Part shown: piece by piece, positions 25,076 through 37,059 of the stretch | Layout of the letters: the number at the start of each line of letters is the position of its first letter | How positions within the stretch are numbered: position 1 is the stretch's first letter | Origin: Vanilla planifolia | Taxonomy: Eukaryota; Streptophyta; Magnoliopsida; Asparagales; Orchidaceae | DNA length: 64,000 nucleotides | Assembly: GCA_023846275.1 (NCBI GenBank) | Contig: JAIUJO010000142.1 | Location: 1,159,409 to 1,223,408, forward strand | Reading direction: 5' to 3' | Made by a program: the position numbers and the translations under genes | The notes under the pieces: model-generated | Databases searched by the model: none | What the model was told of the DNA's origin: nothing | Seen by the model: the letters and a program-made list of their open reading frames with translations, nothing else

Positions 25076-28000
25076 AACTCCTTGTTAATTAAACACCAAT
25101 TCTAAGTACATGGCCTAGTGCACAATGGATAAAACATTTGGTTGCAAGGATGCAAGTGATCTGACTAAATGAATTGTGGGATATAGTCTCTAACGTATAA
25201 TGTATAATTAAGCAATCTGTTACTTGGGGATTATTTGAGATCAAAATAGCCAACTGTAAACTGTAGACTACATTTATGGAACACCGAATATCCTTTAAAT
25301 ATTTTAATGTTGACATTGATGATATTGAATAACCTGTACCAATCTTGAAAACCATAATGATCCTAAAATTTTAACTTGCTTCAAAATGATCGTATTTTCA
25401 AAACTAAGGTTCAATTGATCATACTTTTATTTATCATAAAATGCTAATTATACATAGGTTACTTTTTAAAATAATTTAAACATAAATCAGCTTAATATCA
25501 AGAAGATTAGGGTCATAATCATTCTACCCACTTCAACATCATAGAATATTTAGAAACTTAGTAGTGTTAATAACTTTGCAAAATTAAATGAAACAAAAGC
25601 AAATGTTATAGGTAATATTAAAAAGAATTGCCACATCATAAACAGCTATTATCTCCTCATTAAAACTTTGTTATAAGAAGATTTTAGAAATGTTATTTTA
25701 GGAATCATCATTCAACTTGAAACAACAGAAGAAACAATAGTGCAAGTAGTGAAATGGCTCCTTCTACTAATGATGTAGATGTAATTAAACATCACTGCTC
25801 AGAATGTGAATGTCAATTGTAGAGTTGTTGCAGTACAATTATTTGGAACTATTTAGAAGAACCTATTTAGCAACTTTTCATATTGAAATAAATCAAATGA
25901 TACATTAAGTCAAGATAATGGTGATAATTAGAGGTTTATAATTATGCAGCTAATTACAATTTAGCAATTTATGCATTTTAATATATTGTATTTTTTATTT
26001 ATTATATTCAAATGTACAAAAAATATATGATGGGAGTTAGGAAATTGTATGTTGCAAGTAAGGAAAAACATTTGTTAGACAAACAATAGAGCTTCATATA
26101 GAAAGAAAGCAATAAAGTTGGCATATCCTCACCTAAATCAACTACAATAAAAATTTCAACTTGTATATCAAATGGGCAATCAATTATAAATAAAAGTAAA
26201 GTTGTTATTAATATGAGTAAAATATAGCTCCCATACATGACATTTAAAATGTTGAACTTGTTACCTATCTTATATAGGGGTAGAACTAGTTTTTGGAGGT
26301 TTCTACATATTTTATACAATAAAAATATTGTTTTCACATGATAAAGACTTATACTTTTGAGAGTTACTATTCATGTACACCAAAAATCATAACTTCAAAA
26401 AAGTTGAATAGCGATGGGTGGTGAACACCTTACATCTTAATGCATGATTTCCTTAGAACAACTTTAATAATTTATGGACAAAAATGTGCACAACAAAGTA
26501 AATATTACCAAACTACTATACTATAATGATTCAACATCTCTTGAAATACTAATACTATGTGAGAACAAATTGGCCATCTCCATAACTTGCTATCTTTGCA
26601 TACTCACACTAGATCAAACATCATCAAAGAATTGTGCATAATAGACTAGCATGGTCTAGGTTTGTTATATTATCATCCTTTTGTGGTTGGTTGTGACAGA
26701 TATTGTTCATCTTATTATGTAGCTGTATTGTCAAAATTTATTTGTTAAGAAGTGTAGATAAATGAAACAATATTTGATTATGAGTGTAGGCAATGTATTT
26801 CATCTCTTATACTAAATGTACTCAATTTATATTTACATCGGACAAATATGATTGGCACCTTTCACAATGGTGCAAACATACCTTTTCAATGATATGAATA
26901 TGCCCATCAAAAAAATATAAAAATTGGCAAAAGTGAAAGAAAAATGTTGTCGTTGTATTGCAATTAGACATATGATGGTTACCAACTTCCTTTGTGTAAC
27001 GGTTTATTCACCATTTTGGTTGACAACCTCAACAACTTTTCTCTCAAATATCCTCATAGATAGTTAGAAACAAAATAGAATAGCCCATACCAAAATCTAT
27101 AATAAATTTATTAGATGAGTATAAAAAGTGAATTGTGCCAAATATAATTTAATTCTTAGTAACAAAATATCAAAGTTATGATTGAAAATAACTTTTATGC
27201 CTTTAGGTTTGAGATGAACAAAATTTATGATGTGTCAAGGGATAACATTCTAACAAGAAATCCTAAAAATGAATATTTAAAGTATGTTATATTGAAAATG
27301 ATGAACAAAGATGTGGTTTGGGCTATTGAATCCTTTGCTTTTTACTGGAAGGTTGTTAGGATTAATGTAGCATTTGAGGCTAACCACTTATACACTCTTA
27401 GTGACTACAAGGTCCTAAAGGCAATTTTCATTAAACTTGATTGCATAACTTGGGGGTGGCTCACTTTAGAGCAATGTAATGCCCAAAGTTTTTTGATGCT
27501 TAGTGCTTAAAGGAATAACGACATGACAAATGGCCGTAATGACCAAAAATTACTAATTTAGGATTGGTAGGAGAAATTTCTAAAGTATGACTTAAGAAGG
27601 AAGGAGATGATGAAAACTTAAAAAAATGATGGAGATTAATTCAGATCATAAATTAGTTCTCAAATCATCACCTAAAATACCAAGGTTGGAATTTACGATG
27701 GTGCACTCATGTAGATAAAGAAAATGTTATTTCTAAATGTTTAATTCTAATATAAAATAACTTTTCTTCATATTCCATAATACGACTTTAAATAGATCAT
27801 AAAACTACACCTAAAATCAACTGAAAAATAAAAAATACTATTCTTATTGAAAACATGGATGAATCATACAATGTATTTGTAAGGGTGAAAATATCATAGG
27901 GAACTTATGTGAACCTCTAAAACAATTATCAAAAAATAAAATTTAGTAAACTAAGAAAAAGTAAATGAAATTCAATAGTTAAACTCAGTCATAATCATAT

Positions 28001-30349
28001 GATAAGTAGCTTGACTTCAATACAAACTACTAAGGGAAATCTTATCTATCTTGTGGCCTTGTAGTTTAAGTAAATCTTCATCAAGCTTAGTATTGATTTT
28101 ACGATATTGCCAAACATCTAAATTAATATGACGTAGTTGATGGATAAAAATATCATTAAAAAAACTTATCAAAAGATAGCATATAGAACTTGTGAACGAA
28201 AATCACCAACCTAACTCAAAAATAAGTTGAAGAAACTATTCTAGTTTTGTTTCTTTATCAAATTGTATTGGGTATTTTTTTTGCACCATTTTGATAGTCT
28301 ATTTTTAGTCTTGTGAAGCATAGAACAAAGCTTGTTTTGCATGCATGACAAATTGGAGAAGCTCTTTAGTAGTTTATTTTTCTTTGAGCTCTTACAAAAT
28401 ATATGTTCGTTTGTTAGTAGATTGTCTTTGTTTTTGATCAAGTAGTTATTGATTGAATTCAGGTCATAGAATCAAATAGCAACTATTGTTGTAGAGTTAA
28501 GTAGTTTCATTCATGCACTAGTTTTGGTAAAGTGCTAGGTCATTGTTTACATAGCTTGTTTGTCTTTTTGTGTGAGAATATGTTTGTTAGAGATGAATAG
28601 ACAAAAGTAAAGGAAAATAATCATTAGCAAATATGTTCACAATTTTAAGGTGACAATTGGAAGGTGAAATAACATTTATAGTCATATATAGTGAAATTCT
28701 TGGATAATCTAAATCATTTAGCATGCATTGCATGAATTTGAAGTGTTAAGTAATTTGTCACTTTGAGGTGAGAAAATAGGGGTAGAACCTTAAGTAGAAA
28801 TGGATAGGAATTGGCATAATTTTTTTGGTTTCGTTTTTACGACCATAAGAAAATAAAAGATTAGCAAAACTAATAGATTTAAGGAGATCAAATGACACTC
28901 ACTAGTTTCACATTACATGGATAATAAAAATATATTATCTCATATCTACATTAAAGTTTTTTGAATATAAATTAGAATCAAGAAATCCTATTAAACTAGG
29001 AATATAAGTTGTGGTTCTGTGCAAGATAAGGATGTTGATCTAGTGAAATTTATTTTCTATTACTCCAACTTAATGCTTACTAAATTGAATGGAATAAACA
29101 TTGATATCTTGTTCCCTTGGTTACCCTCACGAAGAAACCATTAATCATAGTTTATGTTGCTATAAATATTCATAATACCTTTTCAATCTTTTGATTCAAT
29201 GAGTACCAAATTACCATAATACTTAACTATTGGATGCATCTTTATATCTTAAGAATTTGTTAGACTAGATGTACATCAAAACCAATGAAACAAAAATCAA
29301 TGAATTAGTCCATTATGATGCTTATATCAAATACAACAAGATAAGAATAAAAAACTACACATGAAATTTATACTCTTATCTACTTCCATGATCAAAACTA
29401 TCCCCTATATGTTTTGCAATGTCGGTGTTTTCCTATTAAGAACTTTTGGAGCCACCACAGCCTATATAGGCTATAAAATATTTCATAATATATGTTTAAC
29501 CCATCTTGGCTAGATGAAGGACAACAATGATCCTTCCTATATTGTAAACTATTGCATGTGTTTTAGATCATTTGAGATGGAAAAATATATTTTTTATTGT
29601 AAAAGTTGTCTAATTACCTCACTTATTTTTTAATTCTATAATGATGCCTTTATAACCCCAAATTATCACATAAATTTAAACTGAATAGTATTTCAATGGC
29701 TTAGACATATATATTTTTAAGATTCTATGTAAATTGAGAGTGGTTTAATGGTCTAAGAAGTAGTCTCCAATCACAGAAGCACAACCTATAAGGCCTTAGT
29801 TATTTTTAGTCAATCCACTAGATTTTAATTTTCCAAAATCAACTATTAGGGGAGTCTATTGAACCACTTTTTTTATTCAATTAATCCTGAAAAAATAAAG
29901 GATGCAATGTATATTTTACCATTTGAGGATCTATTGAACTTCTTTTTGACCAACATTTTAAAATTCATATGTATTATGTTTAACTTTATCAAGAAAATCA
30001 CAAGGAATATTTGCTTATTGATCTTTTTAATTTTTAATTTGTAGATATCAGAGCATATGCGAGATGGTAGAACAATAAATTCTCAATAGTATTGAGTTTG
30101 TGTGACTACATTTCTAACCTTGTAGAACCATTTTGTGAATCATGATGTTGGGTATGTTTAATGCCAAGATTCATTACAATTGGGTTCCATAAGATTTATT
30201 TGGGAGTCCCTATATTCACAAAAAAACTTATTTGTGTATAAATTTAAATTCAACATCCTCAAGTTGTTATCAAAAGATAATTAGTTATTTAGGAGCCTCC
30301 ACATTAATAAAGATATTTCTGAAGGTTGACAATTATTCCTTATTTTTTG
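25076..30349. other. AT-rich intergenic DNA, no gene recognised
   Basis: No supported gene. The longest non-repetitive open frame, 27178-27510 on the plus strand (110 codons), has ordinary amino-acid composition (MIENNFYAFRFEMNKIYD at its start, a Trp-rich end with CITWGWLTLEQ) and may be a fragment of a decayed gene or transposon, but I recognise no domain and see no neighbouring exon. Other frames (25089-25355 and 26008-26337, minus strand) have no recognisable content. The last part may contain the unrecognised downstream end of the LINE that follows on the minus strand. Confidence 0.5.
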
Positions 30350-33300
30350 TGACTATGAATAAGGCAATTAATTAACTCTAGCCTTATTCTAGCTTGAATC
30401 AATAGTGAAGTTATGATTCTTAATGAGGGAGCAATAAATGTTTCCATCCTTATCTATTTTGTTCCAATAGACACAAAAACAAATAGTGAGATGATTCTTT
30501 ATATTCGATTCCAGGTCATTATGCTTGCTCCACAACATGTTCTATAAAGGAACTTACATCTCAAGTATGTAAAATGGATAATGTTTGAGTTGTAGACCTT
30601 TCAAAAAAGCTTTAGATTATATACATCCATAACATCCTTTTACTGTTTAACCAATAATCCATATTTTTCATAGGGGAAGCTAACCTTATTCTGACAAGCC
30701 AAATGGTGCTTGCTCACAAAATCACTATTACACAGAAAAAAACCATTATCACACTTTTTAAAAATTTTATAATAATATTGACAGAAAAGATATAATTTGA
30801 TTTATAAAGTGCTATTTACTAGAGGATATACCTAATCTAGTGTTCGAAGTGCTATTTTGCATATTTTGTTAATCTAGTGTTCGAAGTGGACCACTTATTT
30901 TCTACCTTTGGATAAATTTCTTTTGATTTAAGTGATTGCAAGCTCGTATCTTTATTGAAGTAAGTGCTCCTTGTAAATGTTCTCATGCTTGTGTTTTTTG
31001 TTTGTTCATCACCTCTTAAGAAGAGTAAAAGGCAATCTACAAAGCACAAATGGGACTTTGGTTGACAACTACTTGGAGCAGCCTAGTGCTTCTTTTTATA
31101 TGTTGATTGTTTAAACCTCTTCTTAATTGCTTAGCTATAATGTGGAGAAGAAATAATGATAAAGGGTCACCATGCTTTAGTAAATAAGAGAGTTAGATGG
31201 AACCATTTCCTTTCTCATTAATAATGACAAACAACTAGCTTATATTGTAGACACTCTTGGCTAGATTATCAAATTAACTATTGAAGTTAAACTTGTCAAA
31301 CTCATGTTCTGCTCACAATATATTATTGACACATTCTTAAAAACTAGCTTGATAATGAAGCTATTAGGTTTGATCTTCTCATTTAAATCATGAAGTTGCT
31401 CTTATGATAGTATGTATTCATATGCAGGTAAGGTAGTTTTAGTGATTTCTCCTTCCTTAGCAAAAGCTGATTGCTCTACTAAAATGATGGTGGGTAGGAA
31501 ACTCTATAGGCTAACTACCAACAACTTGGTGTATTTCTCAGAAACTATAAATCCAAATGTCATAAAGTCTTCAAAAGATATATCGCAATTAGTCTTCAAA
31601 AGGAAAATTAAATTACCAATACTACATTCTTTTTTTGATAGCATCATAAATGTCATCTTTGAAATATGGACCAGCAGTGCTTGCAAAATAAAACATTAAG
31701 ATCATACAATCTACAAGAACATAAAGACTCCACCAAAAAAATATTTGTTTATTTTCTCCTTATTAACTTGCTAAATTAGCATAACATTTCATTTTAGTGA
31801 TTCTAAGAATTATAAATAAAAGCACGTCTCATTTTTCTTATTAGGGAATAGTGAGACGTCAAGTAATCTACAACGTATTTGGCAACTAAGGACTTCTTTA
31901 AGACTGAACTTTCGTATGGATCTTTAATTCTTTTTATATTACCCTTCATTTGCCTATTATTGAACATTGTGTGAATTGCATTTTGTTATGATCACCATCC
32001 TTAAACTACATAACACCTATCTTTTAACTCTTATACATTTGTTGCAATCGCATCCAGTACATTACATAAAGATTAAACTTGGAGTTGTACTAGTTCTATT
32101 CGGACTTGGAGCCCTTTGAGGTTTGGGAAATACACTTCTCATTAATCTCCGTTATTATTATCTTTGTGTGGATGAATTATGGTAGACCCTTCTTTATTGC
32201 AAATTTTTGTTTATTTTTATTAGCTCATCAATTTATTTACACTTATAATTTTTGGAGATTTTCATCATATATTCTTTATAGACATTCTCTTCAACCATCT
32301 CACAAGTCTGTCAATAGAAAAGTTGCTTGAAAATTTATTTAATAAGTGATTAAAATTTTGTTTTGGAATTTTTTTAATCATCCACCTCTACCAACAATTG
32401 TTATCATCATCATTAGCACTGACTTGTCAACTCGTGCTAACACTCTTCAATCAGCATTAACCCGAAAGCAAACCCAAAGTGTCAATGCCTTTTTTCAATG
32501 CTACTCACAAAATTTGGAACCCAAAGTGATTCACAGATCCATCCATGTCACATTGTTTGTTGCATATTACCTCACTTTTCTCCATTACTACTGCTTGAAA
32601 TGCATGTGCTCATTTAGGAACTATTTACAATTGTTAATTTTGTACCTTTTGAAGAAGTGTTTTTTTAAATAAATTCTAAGTATTTATTTTTTAATTTGTT
32701 CTACCTTTTGTAATTTTAAAATGTCCAATAGAATTCGAAAAAAGTATCCCATAGTATTCTTAAATGCCTTCTCCATACATTTCCTCCATTTTAGCAACCA
32801 TGGTCCGTTCATCTTAAGCTTAGTTAGTTCTAATCATGATAACTCATCTCTAACTCTTTGAAGTTATTTGCCTTCTCTATAACCTAGTCTTCTTCTTCTT
32901 CAATCTTCAAATATATATATTGCCAAATTTAAATTTTATTACCTTCTTTAAGGTGGGTTTTAGCTCTATTCAGCATATAAACTAGGCACTACATTCCTAA
33001 ACTATAAATTGGAAGACTCTAATTCTGAGAACAACTAGAGAGAATTTTATGCTTTGAATCCAAGTTCCTTGGAATGTAAGTTGTCTACGATTAGTTTTAA
33101 TTACTAATAGAGAAATGATCACTAACAAGGATTGGTATAACTAGAACTTGTTCATATGTTGAGCCACTTTTTTAGGAAGGCTTTGAGAAAATCACGATTC
33201 ATTAGGGTTCTATCCACAAAAATGACCTTTATATTTTTCTACCGTAGCAAAGATATTTGATTGTCCTTTCTATTCAGGGCAGACAAAGTTGAGTCCATGA

Positions 33301-33350
33301 ACAACCTTAAATCCCTCTAAAGATCTTCTCTGTTAATAAATGAGTTGTTG
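30350..33350 (-). mobile_element. Decayed LINE (L1-type) ORF2 remnant, minus strand
   Basis: Reading the minus strand from high to low coordinates gives plant L1-type ORF2 motifs in the right order. Around 31400-31500: LPTIILVEQSAFAKEGEIT, matching the IIS..QSAFv.GR.I.DN block. Around 31160-31200: HGDPLSLFLLHIIAKQLRRGL, matching the RQGDPLSP.LF block. At about 31000-31040: CFVDCLLLFLRGDEQT, matching the FADDCLLF catalytic block, here with the second Asp replaced by Cys. At about 30480-30560: LYRTCCGAS and a TWNRI motif, like the SF..A..G..PS.TWRSI segment after the RT. Possible endonuclease-end sequence lies near 33060-33300. Frames are interrupted by many stops and shifts, so it is an old, dead copy. 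No poly(A) or target duplication could be fixed, so both limits are approximate. Confidence 0.75.
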
Positions 33351-34960
33351 GCATACATAAATAGGTAGTACATCATTTGCATATCACCATGTTAAGAAAA
33401 TATTCTTAATTTTCAAATTTTAACATTATAAGCACTACAACTAATACACCTATACTTTGTTAGAAATGTTGCTTCACAATAATGAAAATTTAGTATCTTG
33501 CAAAGGATGTCCATTTATCTATTACTTGCAAAGCATCCATTTTTATAATTAATTTAATTTTGTGTAATCTACACATGTTATTATGGCCTGAAGCTACTGT
33601 AGAACTAACTACAACCTAAATGTTCAAAGGAAGACATTATGAATTACAATCGATAATGTCTACATTTTAAGATTTTTGAATGCTTCTTTTAGTGATTTTT
33701 AAAAAAAATAAATTTTTGACATTCCATTTAGTGTTTTTTCTTATTGACATATCATATTAGCCACAATGAAGCCAGTAAAGTATATCCCAAAAAGCTTGAG
33801 AGTCTTTGCTTTTTCCTAAATATCTTTATTCGAGCATTTCAGAGATTGAATCTCTACTTATTGTTTAAGCTACATGTCCTTCATGTGTTCAAATAAGATT
33901 TATATTATTTATCCTTACTTTATGATTGGTAATTGAAATTGATGATAGTATTATTGAATAGAAGATAAAAAGTATAATTAAGGTTTTTTTATTATGTGTT
34001 GATGTTTTTTTGATGTAGGGGGTACTAATACTATTTTATGCATTGATGGCTACACATGCTTGAAGTTTCACATTACTTATTACTTCACTAAATGGAAGTG
34101 TCTCATCTTTTCCATTTCAACATAAAAGAGTTTAGAACCTTTTTCTTGCTTGCATGGAATAGTTGAGAATCCTTGTCTAGTTCAATAATATTTGGGAAAA
34201 TTTTCATTACTTAATTTTTTTGAATAAGCCATGGTTGCACCAAATATTTCTAGAGATTCTAATATCTAAAGGAATATTTTTAGTAATATTGATTAGAACA
34301 TAGATTAGAACACCATGGAGCCATGTTAAGATTAGTATTGTCATAAGAATACTTTTAATGACTTTCTAATAGTTAAAATGATTGAGGGTGGGGCATACTT
34401 CTTAGCCAAGTTGATTGGATGATGCTTCATTGAGATCCACAGTAGAGCTTACAAAGGTTTAGTACTAAGCTAAAAAGTCAGAAAGGTTCAAGGACCTTCA
34501 TTTAAAAGACTACAATTTTTTGAATGTTGTACATCCAACATCAAATGATTTCCAATTCTTGTGAAAATCTTAGAAGCATATGCTTACAACTTCACGATAG
34601 ATCCAAAGATGTCAATTATTTTTAATTCTTACTCATTGAAAATGCATATTGAGTCATACACTTGAAAATGATATATATTGAAGTGATTTTGATGGGAGTA
34701 ACCCTTTTAGAGACATCAAGCTCATCAAACATGCCTTTTCTTCACACTTCAAGAAAAAACATTAGCATTATCATGATTCGGAGGATAAAAAACTTTCTCA
34801 TATTCACTATAAAAAAAGGGCTACGAGCCTAATGCACGTAAGATATACCCAATAAGGGAGAGGAGCATACTTAGAAGAGAATGTCCCTAAAATCATCTTG
34901 GAAGTGTCATCTTGCTCATAGAAAACTTGAAGAATTATATCACCTCACTATTGCTTTGAT
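33351..34960. other. AT-rich intergenic DNA, nothing recognised
   Basis: No gene, domain, RNA gene or clear repeat was found. It separates the minus-strand LINE from dispersed repeat family 1 copy B. Confidence 0.55.
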
Positions 34961-35395
34961 GTTTGTTTGTGATGTTCCTTTGAAACTTGACTCAAAAAGT
35001 ACCTTTTTATAATTAAAAAATAAATAATGCTTAAAATAATGCAATTAATTCTTAGGAATGATTAATTTAAAATTTACTGAAATAGAAACTTTTACTCAAA
35101 TTTGTTCTTTTTCATTTTTTATTATTTAAGCTTGGTCATATGTCCTCTATGGTATTTACTCTTCATTTCAAATATTAACTTGTTTTCTTATGTTTCATTA
35201 ATTTCCTTCCTTTTAATTTAATCTGAGTAGTACATTTGAGTTTTGTAGATTAATCCTAAGCAAATGAGCTCCTCGCATCATACAGAGAGTGTTTCAGCAA
35301 GTGAGTGAGGGAATTATTAAGAAAAAAATTATTTGTTCAACACAAAAATATTTAAAAAAATGTTTAAAATAGTAAGAAATATATTAAACATAAAG
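34961..35395 (+). repeat. Dispersed AT-rich repeat family 1, copy B
   Basis: Aligns in the same orientation with 2268-2715 from gtttgtttgtgatgttcc through the words gtacctttttat, taatgcaattaat, tttactcttcatttcaaa and ttccttccttttaattta to gaattattaag. Here the left neighbour is ordinary sequence rather than CA repeats. Its right edge is the left edge of repeat family 3 (35400). Confidence 0.75.
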
Positions 35396-35399
35396 AGAA

Positions 35400-36470
35400 A
35401 ATACCAACTAACATAATCAAGAATTTTCCTTTAGTCTATCGTGACAATGTAACTTAAAAGTTATTTAAGACTATGACCACTACTTTATTATTTTATTTTA
35501 TTTTTTTTCAAGAATTTTATCATTATTATTTTAGATTTTTTTAATTAATTTTATATATTTTTTGAAACCACTAAATTTTTTGGACACTTTTTATTATTGT
35601 AACATTTAGCTTTTTAAATATTTACAATATTAATAAATTTTTTGTATAAGTTTTAAGTTTTAACACCTTTTATTTTGTAGTGTTGTTGTTTTTATCTTGT
35701 AGTATGAAAAGATTTATTGTTCATTCATTCTCTAAATGATTTACATTTTTAATGTACTAATATTTACTTATATTATTGATAATTATTTATTTTTTAATAT
35801 ATGTTTACTTGTCATATTTATATTTTAAATTTAATTATTCATTTGAATTACAATTTTTCTAGATATAGCTTTTATTTATTGAAACTAAATTATTTTGTAA
35901 ATTGATGTGAAACAAAGAATTTTGGATATTACATAATAATTAATATTTTAATTTTTATATGAAAGTAAATTTTTATGTTATCAAAAGTTTTTAGTATGAA
36001 ATATTTCTATTACTATTAAAACTTTTTATATTGTGATCGCTTTGCTATCTTTATTGGTAATAATAAAATATACAATACTGCAAGCCATTTTTTTTAAATC
36101 AAATTTTTTTCATTCTAAAATTTATAATATTTCTTGATTACTACATCCAATTAATAGCATTATTCAACATTTTTTAGTTCAGCAACAAAGCATAAATAGT
36201 TATTACACAACACCAAACATACTAAATGAACAATAAAAGCATCTGTGAAATACATTTGCCTTATGTGACAATGACAGGCATCATTTTATGGCAAAGGTGC
36301 TCATATAATATATTTGTCTAATATGTCATCTTGAGAGTATTATAACTAGTTGATGAATCATCATCAATGACTATCAATATTTTCTAATATGAAATATGCA
36401 TTTGATGACATAACAATTTAATTATTAAAAGCTTTCTTATATCGTGTTTTTTTATTTATATATTAGGTTA
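35400..36470 (+). repeat. Inverted dispersed repeat family 3, copy A
   Basis: This segment matches the reverse complement of 51170-52200 along about 1 kb with only small indels. Shared stretches in order include actatgaccactact, aagttttaagtttta, attattcatttgaattac, tctttattggtaataa, tttcttgattactacatc, atggcaaaggtg, atatatttgtctaatat and aacaatttaattatta. Identity is roughly 70-80 percent by eye. No coding part is visible: the only open frames are AT-rich noise. It could be an LTR or non-autonomous DNA transposon; I could not fix termini or a target duplication. Similarity may continue weakly to about 36770. Confidence 0.8.
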
Positions 36471-37059
36471 TATATATTCTTATTTTTTAATATTTTTTTA
36501 CTAAGGTTTTTTAATAAAAAATTTTGCCTATCTATTTTGAAAATCCCATTTTAAAATTTGATATTATGAATTCATTGTTCATTTTATTTTTTTTATTTTT
36601 TTTATATATAATTAAATATTTTAAAAAAAGTATTTATGTTCACATTATTATTTTATATGCAATAATTTATAATCTTCTAGTCTTATATATTTGTGCTAAA
36701 AATTTTTTATTACACATTTTCTATCTGTTAGTAGAATGAAGTTCGTCATACAATAAGAAAAAATTATGTCTATATATTCTACATAAAACATAGAATATTT
36801 AAAAATTCTATGTATCAATATTTATATTTTTTTATTAATAATTATAAATATTTTTAACTTTATGATCTACAAACATATTTTTCAAGATTATAATAGTAAA
36901 ACAACATATATTGATGTATTATTAATAGTTACACATGTTTTTAATTTTTTGATATTGTTTAACATTTAATATACTCAATTTTAATGTTCAAATAGTTTAT
37001 ATTAGTATTATTTCTTGGAATATTTGTGCTTACCATTACTTATTTAAACATGGTTATTC
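36471..37059. other. AT-rich DNA, possibly the 3' LTR of the copia fossil
   Basis: Very AT-rich. By position it should hold the 3' LTR of the minus-strand copia element whose purine tract lies at its right edge, but I could not match it to any sequence at the other end of that element. The 71-codon frame 36524-36739 is Phe/Ile/Leu-rich noise. Confidence 0.35.

Noticed and set aside
25090-25140. A tRNA-derived SINE-like phrase (tggcctagtgcacaatggataaa)
   Set aside because: There is no convincing B box at the right distance, no poly(A) tail and no second copy.
31823-31859. Inverted repeat acgtctca...tgagacgt resembling a terminator hairpin
   Set aside because: An eight-base stem with a 21-base loop inside decayed LINE sequence is expected by chance in 64 kb, and such terminators are not used by plant nuclear genes.
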